A stretch of 64,000 nt of DNA from Planctomycetaceae bacterium (GTDB lineage: Bacteria; Planctomycetota; Planctomycetia; Pirellulales; Pirellulaceae). The notes below the pieces were generated by a model. It did not search any database, was not told the DNA's origin, and saw only the letters and a program-made list of their open reading frames with translations. Position numbers and translations under genes: made by a program. Positions 1 through 9,042 of this stretch are shown here, piece after piece. The stretch is from the NCBI GenBank assembly GCA_016794985.1, contig JAEUIQ010000106.1, positions 1 through 64,000 of the forward strand. Direction: 5' to 3'. Each line of letters starts with the position of its first letter. Position 1 is the stretch's first letter.

Positions 1-497
1 AGGTGCGAATCGTCCGAGCTGGCGAGTGTGAACCGTTGCGGTCTCGGTGAGGGTTCTTTGCTAAAAAAGTCTGTCCCTCGACCGCTTCGTGAGCGTGGGT
101 TTCGTTCTAGCTTTCAAACTTGCGCTCCCGCGGGATGAACCCGTGGGGGGCGGTTGTCTCGCGGGGTTTGTTCTTGGGTGCGAATCGTCCGGGCTTGCGA
201 GCGTGAACCGTTGCGGTCTCGGTGGGAGTTGTTTGCTAAACAAGTCCGTCCCTCGACCGCTTCGTGCGCGTGGGGTTCGGTCTAGCTTTCAAACTTGCGC
301 TCCCACGGGATGAACCCGTGGGGGGCGGTTGTCGCGCGGGGGTTGGGCTTGGGTGCGAATCGTCCGGGCTTGCGAGCGTGAACCGTTGCGGTCTCGGTGG
401 GAGTTGTTTGCTAAACAAGTCTGTCCCTCGACCGCTTCGTGCGCGTGGGGTTCGCTCTAGCTTTCAAACTTGCGCTCCCACGGGATGAACCCGTGGG
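1..497. repeat. 175-bp tandem repeat array (about 2.9 copies, open at the window edge)
   Basis: Near-identical units begin at about 2, 177 and 352, so the period is exactly 175 bp. Each unit contains a hairpin, an 8-bp stem with a 5-base loop, at 127-147, 302-322 and 477-497. The stem is perfect in copies 2 and 3, and copy 1 keeps pairing through one G-U change. A second small hairpin (TTGTTT, GCT, AAACAA) is clear in copies 2 and 3. Because 175 is not a multiple of 3, the array cannot encode one in-frame repeat protein, so the short ORFs across it are probably not genes. The array may continue upstream of the window. Its function is unknown. Confidence 0.9.
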
Positions 498-498
498 G

Positions 499-669
499 GG
501 CGAGGCTGTGACGCACTTGCAGATAAGTGCGGCCAGTAACTGTGTCGGCCTGCCAGGGCTTTTTTGGACGAGGCTCCACTCTAACCGGCGGCTTGCGCCG
601 ACCGGCTAAGGTTGTTGTTTCGGCCCATTCGGGCCTTTTGTCGTCAGGAAAAATACTTCACGGCGTGGG
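499..669 (+). repeat. MITE-like dispersed repeat, copy 1
   Basis: This is about 171 bp, homologous over its length to the reverse complements of 47493-47663 and 63114-63283. The conserved core contains CTAACCGGCGGC, ACCGGCTAAGGTTGTT and a GGCCC-ATTC-GGGCC hairpin followed by TTTT. The ends form an imperfect terminal inverted repeat (GGCTGTGACGCACTT at the left against GCCGTGAAGTATTT read from the right). It abuts the 175-bp tandem array and lies downstream of the pseudopilin operon. No coding capacity is evident. Confidence 0.75.
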
Positions 670-854
670 CGACGCTAGGGGAACACTAATTTCCACATTT
701 GGCATTCGTTAGGATTTCGAAGGCCAAAATGCCTCTTGGAAGGAAGCACGTTGATCAAGAAAATCGCATCCTGATTGCGTTCTTCATGCAACTGCTTTCA
801 TTGGTGAAGATGAGTGCCTATTAGTGTTCCTTCTCCTCGTACCGACTGCCTCGG
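670..854. other. Intergenic, downstream of the pseudopilin operon
   Basis: No gene is seen. An 11-bp inverted repeat, GGAACACTAAT at 680-690 and ATTAGTGTTCC at 820-830, brackets this segment. It could be a large stem or the remnant of another small element. No typical hairpin plus T-tract terminator was recognised on the minus strand. Confidence 0.4.
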
Positions 855-3800
855 TTATGGCAGGTACTTTCGAGTGAGTACGGCTTGATCCACGTTCAGG
901 TTTTCGCCGGGGAAGAAGCCGACTGGAATCGAACGATCCACAAGGTAGAACGCTCGATCGCGTCGAACCTTGCCGCGATCCAAACCGTGCTCGCGACCAA
1001 TTGCGGTACGCCATTCAACCAAGCCGTTGCTGAAGTTGACATTTTGGAGTGGAGCATTCGGATCGTTTGGAACTGGAATCGCGACTTCCTCCAGTTCGAA
1101 GTAGCCAACCGTAATCCACACGGCAAAGACACTCGAACGCTGCGTCGTCGTGTTGGCCATCCGCTGACGCTTTTGCATTCGGAAGTATTCGTTGCGATTC
1201 GGATCGTAGTTGGCATTGGACCCAGCAGGAAGATAGTCGTACATCGGGATACGTGCGGGGCCGGCGCCCGGAACGGGACCCCATAAGGTCGACCACGTGT
1301 CGTAGTATCGCTCGCCTGGCAAACCGGTTGCGGAAGCTGGCAACCGAGTGTCAGCGCTAGCCAGTCCGCTGAATCGTTCGGCGTTCTGTAACCAAGGACT
1401 GTGTCGCAGCGGCAACGCGGGCGTTTGGCCGTGGGTGGCGCCCACAAAGCTATTGTTCGTCGATACGTTTCCAAACTGCGAGTTGCTGGTCGGGTTGAAG
1501 TAGATGGGAGCGCCCATCACCGCGTTCCAAGTTTGCTCGTTGTTGATGGTGCTTAAGTTCACTTTCCCAGGAATTCGGCGATTACTCAGGAAACCGAACG
1601 GAGCACCGTAACGCGGGCCATCGGCCATCAAACCTGGGGTCGTCCCTCCGACACCGGATGTGTCGAATCCAAAACCACCAGCAGCCTTTGCTCGCGGATT
1701 TAAGAAAGTATCGGTCCCAACGAACGGAGACGGTACGGACGTGAACTCGAACAGACGTGCTGGGGCACGCATGGCCGTCGTCTGACCGTAGAAATTCAAC
1801 AGGTACCCAGGAATCCGATTCATCAAATCAGGGAACAACGCTACATTGCGAAGATTCGCGTCGGAAGCGGTATTCAAAAAGGCATCATCAACATAATGAT
1901 TATGCACTCGCGGGTCCGTCCAAATCACGTGCTCTAGCAGGAGCGAATTGGACTGCACCGGTACCGACGCCAATTCGAATTGACTGATGAACGGACGATT
2001 CGCGATCCGCAGCCATGGAACCGCATCGTTTTGTTGGCTCCGAAACGCATCGTTTACAACGCCCAAAGACATTTGTGTCGGGTTCGTGTAGTTCAAAGTC
2101 GCAGAATCAAAAGTCGTCAGATCGGCCGGAACGATGCCGTTGGCTCCTCCGATGGTCGTCACTTCCCATTCGCCACTTGCGGTTCGTAACCAAACATTCT
2201 TTCGTTCGACTTGATTGACCAACGCCGGATTGGTGCCATGGGCGAAGGTCGTTGGGTTCGCATTCAGCTTCCCTCGCTGGGACGAACAAACCATCGATCC
2301 ATTGCCTGGCACACCCGCCACATTGTTTTGCAGGTCAGGATCAATCCCTAATCCACCTGTACCGTTGAGGGTGACCGCAATATCGTCCAGCGTCAGGTAA
2401 GGATTGAGAACCGGGTGAAATTGTTGCTCCGGGTTGGCCAGTCGTTGCAACACGACATGACGAATGCTTCTCGGGCTGTCCGGATCGTTATCGTTGATGT
2501 CCGTGATTTCACCGTATTTGGCGTAGTCCTGATCGATGTTGTCGTAAAATGGTGTCGTGAAAACCGTCTCGTAACGCCAGCCATCTTCTTCGGCGACCGG
2601 CGGATCACCACTGGTGTCCAACTGCGGATAGCCAGAAATCGGACCGGAGACCGCAAAGCTTCGATACTCCGGAGCCGCTGGGTTGACTTGGTCTAACGGT
2701 ATGCCAATCGTGTTGGGGACAATTCGCATTTTTGCAGCATTGCTGGGATCAAAGAGACCCGATTCAATGGGCAAGCCCGGGTTCAACCGAATAGCGGGTC
2801 GATCCACCGAATGAACAGCCGGATCGTAACTGTTGTCGACCGGCGCCCCTGCGATTCGCCCAAAAATCGTCATGTTCCGGGTGGCCGCAAATTGAGCATG
2901 AGGTCCTGCGGATCCCACAATCGCGTGGTGACCCGGTTGAAGCACAAATGGCGTGGCACCTGGCAAGCTGCTCGGGAAGTGTTGCACCGTGCCAAGAGCC
3001 AATTGGACTCGCAGATCGTCGTTGGTCATGTTGATCGCGTTGTCCGCAATATATTGGTTGACTTTCGTGACCAAGTTTGACGGATTCACGAAGTAAACCG
3101 TGCGTTCGATGTCCCCGACGCCCGCTTGCGCGAAGCGACGTTGAGTGCCATTCACGACATGGTCTTGAGACATCCGGTCAAAGTCGGAAACCAAATAATC
3201 TGGATTCAGACCACGATCTTGTTCTTTGACGACCAGCATTCGATAGACTGGTTCGCCCATTGGCGTGGTCTTCCGCAGGTTCACACCTTTTTCAGTTGGC
3301 GAAAGACTGGCATGGGTGTCGGCCTGAGATTGATGATCCGAATCGGGCACCAATTGTGGGTTATACAGTTCAATAAAGGCCGAAGGATTAGGCATGTGGC
3401 CCTGCAAAGCATTAGAACCAACAATGTGAGTCCGATGCTCATGAAAACCAACGGCTTCGGTCAACAAAACATCGGGCCGCTCCAAGCCCCAAACGACTCT
3501 TCGTTCGTGTTGCGGCAGGCCGGAACCATCCAACGGATCGATAACCGGATTCTCAATACCAGCCTCGATACCACCGGAGCCATTCGGTCGCGAGCCCAGG
3601 GCTCCATCGACATGCCAGCCGTTAAAGGGATTGATATCAAACTCGAACGGTGTGCAAGTAGAATCGGCATCCATGAAATCCACGGCATTGATGGCCCATT
3701 GAGCGATGGCAATTCTTCTTCGCAAGGTCTCCCGACCCGGAGGGGTGTTCATGAAGGATGTTGTCGTCGCGTAATTTGGCTCGACCATCATCAACATCAA

Positions 3801-6287
3801 CACATACAACTGCCGTGCGAACGTCGACCGTGCCAGGTATTGGTCGCCGTCGGTTTGGGACGGCACGTTACCATCGTTGTCAAAATCCAAGTCGATGGCT
3901 GTGCTCGCAAGTGCATTGATGGTTGCCGATGTTTGGGCACGACCGCTTTCGACGCCACCACCCAAACTGGGATCACCATGATCGTCTAGCGTAAACGTGC
4001 CGTTGTCGTCGATACCATTTCCAAAACGACGATGCAGGTTGAACGGTAAACCAGCCACTATTTCTTGGCCTAGCATGGCCATGACTTGTTGTTCGACTGC
4101 CCGCACGACATCGGTTGCCGCGGGAGTCAGCAAAGCACCATTGGGCTGAAAATGGCTGATACTGGCGTTGATTTGATTGGTCGCTCCCGATAAGTCCCGA
4201 GCCAGCAAATGTCTGCGGAGCACGCCCGCCAAATTCGATGGAATTGCTGGCACTTCAAAACTTCGGGTGGTCAGTTGGTTCCGCACGTTTTCATTGGACG
4301 CAAACGAGGTGAGGAGATTTTGAATGATTTGACGTCGATTCTGCAATGGCAGAGTGACACTTGCGTCCGATCGCAAATTCATCGCGGCCGTCAGCAGTTG
4401 AGCAAAATCAGAATCATGCGCCCTCAACAACGCTTCTAAGTCAGTTTCGTTGAATGGTTGATCCACGTCGGGATTGCCCGGTGGGGCCTGGAATCGCGTG
4501 CCGTTTGCGTAATTGAAATAAATGTATGGCGAGCCCTCGGCAAACAAATTGAACTCGTAAGGCGTGTCGACCATCTGAGTCAACAATGTGCCACCAGTTT
4601 GCGCGAATGGCAAAGTCATACCTGGGCTTCCTGGCGGAACTACATACCCAGGTTGAACGGACGTTCCGGTCGGTTGAAACACAAATTGATTCTGATAATC
4701 GCTGGGGCTGCTGTAGATCCCGCCGGTCAAACTTGGCAAGACATTGTCCAGAAAACCGAACCAACGAGCGGCGTGCAACGGATTTGTGTATCCAAGATGG
4801 TCAGGCGCCCCGCTGGGACGGCCTCCTGTTGGCAAACCGTAGCGCGATTGCAGAACCAATTGCAAATTACCCGCTCCGATCACGGAAGACAAAGGAATAT
4901 CTGCCGGGCCGTAACCTTGGCCATACGGGACACCATTGGCAGCTAGGGGGTTGGCCGAACGAAGCAGTTCGGCGATGCTGCCCACCGCATTAAGATTTAA
5001 ACGACCATCCATATCGATAATCTTGATCGCAACCAGCGGTTTGACTCGTGTGCCGTTTGGCATCGCGACCGGTGGCAAGCCGATATCAATCCAAATCGCA
5101 TCATTCACGCCGTCCCCGTCTGTGTCGACATCCAGGCCCGAATTCAGGGCCAAGTTCAACTGATTGAGAACGGCGGGGTTGTTGCCTAGCAAACCGTGCA
5201 GCAGATGCCGCCAATGTTCGAGTGCGGCACTGTTAAAGCCATTTTCTCCGAAGTAAGTAGCCGTTGGAAAGGTCGAGTTGGGAACTCGAGCTGGGTCGGC
5301 ATAAGTACCAGGAACAAAAAAGCGACTGTTCGGATTGGACCCTGTGAAATTCGGATTTTCCAAGGGGCTGGGGCGTAATGCGGTGCGAGCGGCGTTCCTC
5401 AGCGCTTGCCAAGTCGTGACCGCCGGATCGATGGTGACTCCCGAAAAGCCTGCATAACGATGGAAGGACGGTACTTGACGGTATTGTTCAGGGAATGCCT
5501 GCGCGCTGCGAGCGTCTCGAGCCAAGAAGAAGTTGCGATTTTGCAACAGCGCGCCTAGGTCGTCACTGACGATGTCGTAAGTCTCGTTCGACTCGGTGGT
5601 TGTACCATCAAACGGGCGTCCGTTGATGACAAACCGGGCGCCGTTCATTTGGGCGATTTGATCCGTTCCAAACGACCAACTTCGTTCCTGTTGTTGCACC
5701 AACACGAAAAAATGGCACTCCACGTTGTTAGGTTCAACAATGGGATTTGGACCCAAGAGTCGAAACTTGTACTCTAGAATCGGCATCGTAACGCCCGCCA
5801 ACGGTCCGTCGGAAAACGTTAGAAACCGGCCCATAAAGTCATCGCGAGACGCCCGAATAAGTGCGGCGATTGAAGTTGCGTTGGCACCCGGTTGATTCGA
5901 GGCCGTCAACTGCACCCGCAAAACTTGGTTGGAATAGCCGTTGTCCACCGCAACCAAATCACAAGTACCCGTGAATGCACCACCTCCGTCATTGCTCGCA
6001 AACGGCTCGACACCGTATTGATCTGCCAACAACGAATGTCCGCGCAAAATATGCCCAGTCGCCACGTCCCGCAGCAACATGTAAAACACGTCGTCCGCGA
6101 CGTTGCTAACTTTCAACTGTTCCGTCCGTTCGATTCGCAATTTCCGGTCACTGGTCCGCATGTACGACGTGGACATCGCCACAAACGTGGTCGCGAATAA
6201 AAAGAAGACCACGATTAGACTGATCACGAATAGCAAAGCCACACCGCGACGAGAATTTTGGCGGTAGGGTTGTGATCTGCGATTCAT
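855..6287 (-). CDS. Giant GspK/PilX-like pseudopilin-type secreted protein
   Basis: Protein of 1,810 residues. A short basic leader precedes a prepilin-like junction RRG|VALLFVISLIVVF, a single hydrophobic helix and a very long exported domain. The mature position 5 is Phe rather than the usual Glu, as is typical of GspK, the tip pseudopilin of type II secretion. Acidic D-x-D-x-D-G loops resembling calcium sites occur near residues 385-395 (DVDTDGDGVND) and about 800 (DLDFDNDGN). GspK is normally about 300-350 residues, so this is roughly five times larger. The start is the ATG at 6287, because GGAGAG lies 7 nt upstream; a GTG at 6317 in frame is the alternative. It is the last gene of the five-gene pseudopilin cluster. 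The assignment as GspK rests on the N-terminus and gene order only. Confidence 0.8.
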   Translation of the reverse strand: MNRRSQPYRQNSRRGVALLFVISLIVVFFLFATTFVAMSTSYMRTSDRKLRIERTEQLKVSNVADDVFYMLLRDVATGHILRGHSLLADQYGVEPFASNDGGGAFTGTCDLVAVDNGYSNQVLRVQLTASNQPGANATSIAALIRASRDDFMGRFLTFSDGPLAGVTMPILEYKFRLLGPNPIVEPNNVECHFFVLVQQQERSWSFGTDQIAQMNGARFVINGRPFDGTTTESNETYDIVSDDLGALLQNRNFFLARDARSAQAFPEQYRQVPSFHRYAGFSGVTIDPAVTTWQALRNAARTALRPSPLENPNFTGSNPNSRFFVPGTYADPARVPNSTFPTATYFGENGFNSAALEHWRHLLHGLLGNNPAVLNQLNLALNSGLDVDTDGDGVNDAIWIDIGLPPVAMPNGTRVKPLVAIKIIDMDGRLNLNAVGSIAELLRSANPLAANGVPYGQGYGPADIPLSSVIGAGNLQLVLQSRYGLPTGGRPSGAPDHLGYTNPLHAARWFGFLDNVLPSLTGGIYSSPSDYQNQFVFQPTGTSVQPGYVVPPGSPGMTLPFAQTGGTLLTQMVDTPYEFNLFAEGSPYIYFNYANGTRFQAPPGNPDVDQPFNETDLEALLRAHDSDFAQLLTAAMNLRSDASVTLPLQNRRQIIQNLLTSFASNENVRNQLTTRSFEVPAIPSNLAGVLRRHLLARDLSGATNQINASISHFQPNGALLTPAATDVVRAVEQQVMAMLGQEIVAGLPFNLHRRFGNGIDDNGTFTLDDHGDPSLGGGVESGRAQTSATINALASTAIDLDFDNDGNVPSQTDGDQYLARSTFARQLYVLMLMMVEPNYATTTSFMNTPPGRETLRRRIAIAQWAINAVDFMDADSTCTPFEFDINPFNGWHVDGALGSRPNGSGGIEAGIENPVIDPLDGSGLPQHERRVVWGLERPDVLLTEAVGFHEHRTHIVGSNALQGHMPNPSAFIELYNPQLVPDSDHQSQADTHASLSPTEKGVNLRKTTPMGEPVYRMLVVKEQDRGLNPDYLVSDFDRMSQDHVVNGTQRRFAQAGVGDIERTVYFVNPSNLVTKVNQYIADNAINMTNDDLRVQLALGTVQHFPSSLPGATPFVLQPGHHAIVGSAGPHAQFAATRNMTIFGRIAGAPVDNSYDPAVHSVDRPAIRLNPGLPIESGLFDPSNAAKMRIVPNTIGIPLDQVNPAAPEYRSFAVSGPISGYPQLDTSGDPPVAEEDGWRYETVFTTPFYDNIDQDYAKYGEITDINDNDPDSPRSIRHVVLQRLANPEQQFHPVLNPYLTLDDIAVTLNGTGGLGIDPDLQNNVAGVPGNGSMVCSSQRGKLNANPTTFAHGTNPALVNQVERKNVWLRTASGEWEVTTIGGANGIVPADLTTFDSATLNYTNPTQMSLGVVNDAFRSQQNDAVPWLRIANRPFISQFELASVPVQSNSLLLEHVIWTDPRVHNHYVDDAFLNTASDANLRNVALFPDLMNRIPGYLLNFYGQTTAMRAPARLFEFTSVPSPFVGTDTFLNPRAKAAGGFGFDTSGVGGTTPGLMADGPRYGAPFGFLSNRRIPGKVNLSTINNEQTWNAVMGAPIYFNPTSNSQFGNVSTNNSFVGATHGQTPALPLRHSPWLQNAERFSGLASADTRLPASATGLPGERYYDTWSTLWGPVPGAGPARIPMYDYLPAGSNANYDPNRNEYFRMQKRQRMANTTTQRSSVFAVWITVGYFELEEVAIPVPNDPNAPLQNVNFSNGLVEWRTAIGREHGLDRGKVRRDRAFYLVDRSIPVGFFPGENLNVDQAVLTRKYLP

Positions 6288-6416
6288 CGCTTGACTCTCC
6301 AAAGTGTTTCTTTTCACAATGTTTCCCCGTCTTCTAACGGCGGTAACTAGTCGCCTTCGTCTGCTGACGTTGGCTTCGGGTGCTCGCCGCCCGGTGACGG
6401 CAATGAGCCAAGAAAC

Positions 6417-7529
6417 TTAGTACTCGGTTGTTCCCAACCGAACTTCCATTTCACGAATATCAACGGAGTCCTGCACATAGATCGCCCGCGTCGCCATGAT
6501 AGGATGAGGCTGAGGGACCGAGGTGACGGACGGGGCCGAATAGGGAGCCCCAACAATTCCAACCGTGTATCTTGTCGTTGGAAACGCCGGGTCCGGATCG
6601 GAACTTCTAATTTGATAAGGACGTGCATATTCCCAATGGTAAACGTCGACATTGGCGGCATTGCGGAACCAAGGAACCAAAATCACCCAACCGCGACTCG
6701 GTAGATTACCAACCGGTCGTCCTGAATTTGCTGCGGGATTGAAATCCGTCTCTTCCAAGACGAGATCGATTACACCACCGTGTTTCCGAATGATGGCCGG
6801 TGTCGCCGAACTTGGATCCAGTACGTTAAAGACGCGATCAAAATTGGTCGTGTCGTAGCGACGATTGGCCACCACGATACTCATCATGCGATGGACCGAA
6901 TTTCCCGGTTGGCTAGTTGGCAGCACCAAGAAGATCGCCGACTTCGCTCCTTCCGTTTCCCGACGCATTGCCGCGTTGGATGCCAAGTCACGCACGAATT
7001 TCTGTGCGGGTGGAACGATGTCACTGGCGGGCGGTAGGGTCGTCAATAAGGTTCTTTGACCCATCATCGATTCCGCCATGGCGGGCCCAACCGGGGCCGT
7101 CGTTCCCGTGGCTCTGCGCAGAGAGACACGATCCGTTGGCAACACGGTCGGCGGGCCACTGGTGTAGGGGAACACATTGATGATTCCCGTGTTGGTCGTT
7201 GGCAACGCGGCATTGAGATTTGGCGCCGAGATCAACATGGGGTCTACGCAGTATGTGCCTTGCGATTGGGCTGGTACCGGTAAGTAGGTCGCTGTAGCGG
7301 TATCCCAACGAACCCAACGGTTGGCATTCAAAACTCCGAAACTCTTGGCGCGTTCGACCACATTGGTCGCGTTTTGCCGAGTTCCTTCGTTCGAGATACC
7401 AATCTGGCTCATTCGCGACGCCAGTGGAACCAAGACTAAAACGCCAAATACTCCAATGGCCGCGACCGCAATCGCCGACAGCACTTCAATCAAGGTCAGG
7501 CCATGCCGTTGGGACCATCGTGGAGTCAT
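6417..7529 (-). CDS. Prepilin-type protein, GspI/PilV-like
   Basis: Protein of 370 residues with a class III prepilin signal: leader MTPRWSQRHG, then LTLIEVLSAIAVAAIGVFGV, with Glu at +5 of the mature protein and a roughly 20-residue hydrophobic helix. A prepilin peptidase would cut after Gly9 and the mature protein would join a pilus or pseudopilus. The C-terminal region is long and unassigned. The chosen ATG has GGAAAG 8 nt upstream and gives a normal hydrophilic leader. An in-frame ATG at 7556 (GGAG 9 nt upstream) would add nine hydrophobic residues. It lies between the GspH-like and GspK-like genes, the place of gspI/gspJ in classical operons. Confidence 0.82.
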   Translation of the reverse strand: MTPRWSQRHGLTLIEVLSAIAVAAIGVFGVLVLVPLASRMSQIGISNEGTRQNATNVVERAKSFGVLNANRWVRWDTATATYLPVPAQSQGTYCVDPMLISAPNLNAALPTTNTGIINVFPYTSGPPTVLPTDRVSLRRATGTTAPVGPAMAESMMGQRTLLTTLPPASDIVPPAQKFVRDLASNAAMRRETEGAKSAIFLVLPTSQPGNSVHRMMSIVVANRRYDTTNFDRVFNVLDPSSATPAIIRKHGGVIDLVLEETDFNPAANSGRPVGNLPSRGWVILVPWFRNAANVDVYHWEYARPYQIRSSDPDPAFPTTRYTVGIVGAPYSAPSVTSVPQPHPIMATRAIYVQDSVDIREMEVRLGTTEY

Positions 7530-7559
7530 GTTTGCTACTTTCCAAACAACGAACATAAG

Positions 7560-9008
7560 TTATTGCTCCGACACACTTCCGGCGACTGCGTACCGTGAGG
7601 CTTCCAGATTCAATCCAGCTTGGGCTTTAACGACTTTCGGCGTCGACGTTTGGGCCCCCAACATGATCCAATAGTCGTTGGCCAACACCGGTGCATCGAC
7701 TGGCAACGCACTTCGTTGCTGAACATTGTCTTCTCCGATCAGCAAGAACAATGGCGACAATGGATAATGCGGGCCTAACCTAGCAATCTTGTTTGAGTTC
7801 GAGACCAACGCCGACCCGGCCGCGGTATAACGGGGGCTCATGACCATGGCACGAGTGATTCGACCACCCGCTTCAAATTCGATCCGCGGGAAGTACTCGG
7901 CGCGAATCGGGCTATCGGCATTCTTGAAGAACGAAAACGTCGGATCAAGGAGCTCGTTATTCACGGCTGTCGCCACTGTGGCATCGGAAAGTGCCGCCAA
8001 ATTTTCATTAAACGCGAATTGAATGTGCCGCGGCGAGTTCTGAAAGACGACACTGTTATAGCCAAACGAATCCTCTTCCCCAAAACCCGATCCGCCCAAG
8101 TAGATGGCCATGCCTTGAGGCAAGTCAAGATAGTTGAGTTCGTCCAGCATCGGAGGCTGCGAAACCTCGAAGGCAAACAACCGCGACGTGAACTGACCAG
8201 GGTTTGACCCGACAAAGTTTGGAATATCGATCGGGCTAGCTGTCCCGGTGGACGGATAATAAACTCGGTCTGCGGGCCAAAACATCGCGACACCACCGCC
8301 GGCTCGCTGGGGTACGGCTGTAGACGCCGCCGCCCAGCCGTTGTGAGGCATCGCGACCGGAGCAAACTCCGTGCCGCCGGACAACGCCCGCAGCCCGGAG
8401 CGTTGGGTTTGGTCCGGACTCAGTGGAGTTTGGGGATCCAACCGGCAATACACCTTCGCCACGGGACCTAATGTTGAGACATTCGGCGGCATCTGAAACG
8501 ATTGATAGATCAGATACTTTTCAGGCCGGTCTCGCATTTTCAAGACTTCGTATGGACGAATGCGCGAGGCATCGGCACTGAACAAGTAGAAGACTTGAAA
8601 CTCCATCGGACCCGGTATCACGGGTGGGCTACCACCAGGAACTCCTGGCAACACCACAGTCTCCGCCGGTGCTTGAACCGCGTACGCGACTTCCGATTCG
8701 CCGCGATACAACGGTCGCGGCCTACCGCGATAAAGGCGATAACAGTAGTTCGGATTGTTTACATTTCGCTCGAAGTAAACGTACGACTTCCCATCGCGTT
8801 CCGCGGCTGCCGCAGCTTCCATTAAGAACGAACGCACCGTCTGCGTTGCCAACGACACCCGATTATCGTTGGTCGTCAATCGCACCACCGGGATCGCCAC
8901 GGCCATCACGGCGACCATGATGCCAATCACGATCAAGAGTTCCACTAAGGAAACGCCCGCACGATAATCAACGCGGTTGGAACGTGAACGAATTTCAAGA
9001 AGTCTCAT
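7560..9008 (-). CDS. Prepilin-type protein, GspH-like
   Basis: Protein of 482 residues. The N-terminus has a basic leader ending DYRAG, then VSLVELLIVIGIMVAVMAVA with Glu at mature +5, which is the N-methylation/prepilin cleavage pattern. The start is ATG 9008, with GGAG 8 nt upstream and 34 nt after the preceding stop. An in-frame extension to 9197 would overlap the upstream gene and spoil the leader. Minor pseudopilins such as GspH are under 200 residues, so the exported domain here is unusually long and I cannot assign it. The stop is followed three bases later by an alternative ATG of the next gene, which indicates translational coupling. Confidence 0.82.
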   Translation of the reverse strand: MRLLEIRSRSNRVDYRAGVSLVELLIVIGIMVAVMAVAIPVVRLTTNDNRVSLATQTVRSFLMEAAAAAERDGKSYVYFERNVNNPNYCYRLYRGRPRPLYRGESEVAYAVQAPAETVVLPGVPGGSPPVIPGPMEFQVFYLFSADASRIRPYEVLKMRDRPEKYLIYQSFQMPPNVSTLGPVAKVYCRLDPQTPLSPDQTQRSGLRALSGGTEFAPVAMPHNGWAAASTAVPQRAGGGVAMFWPADRVYYPSTGTASPIDIPNFVGSNPGQFTSRLFAFEVSQPPMLDELNYLDLPQGMAIYLGGSGFGEEDSFGYNSVVFQNSPRHIQFAFNENLAALSDATVATAVNNELLDPTFSFFKNADSPIRAEYFPRIEFEAGGRITRAMVMSPRYTAAGSALVSNSNKIARLGPHYPLSPLFLLIGEDNVQQRSALPVDAPVLANDYWIMLGAQTSTPKVVKAQAGLNLEASRYAVAGSVSEQ

Positions 9009-9042
9009 TTTATGAACTCCGGCTCTTAACATGATGTGAACC

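Noticed and set aside
61-418. Short ORFs such as MFSKQLPPRPQRFTLASPD inside the 175-bp array
   Set aside because: They occur once per repeat in shifting frames, the period is not a multiple of three, and no start signal stands out.
499-669. 61-codon reading inside dispersed repeat copy 1
   Set aside because: Similar reading exists only in the other repeat copies and is best explained by shared repeat DNA, not a protein.
3126-3989. 287-codon plus-strand reading opposite the giant pseudopilin gene
   Set aside because: Antisense shadow of a strongly supported gene; no ribosome binding site and no recognisable domain.
855-6287. A frameshift or two separate genes in the giant pseudopilin
   Set aside because: The reading frame is open and uniform throughout with no internal stop or composition break that I could see.
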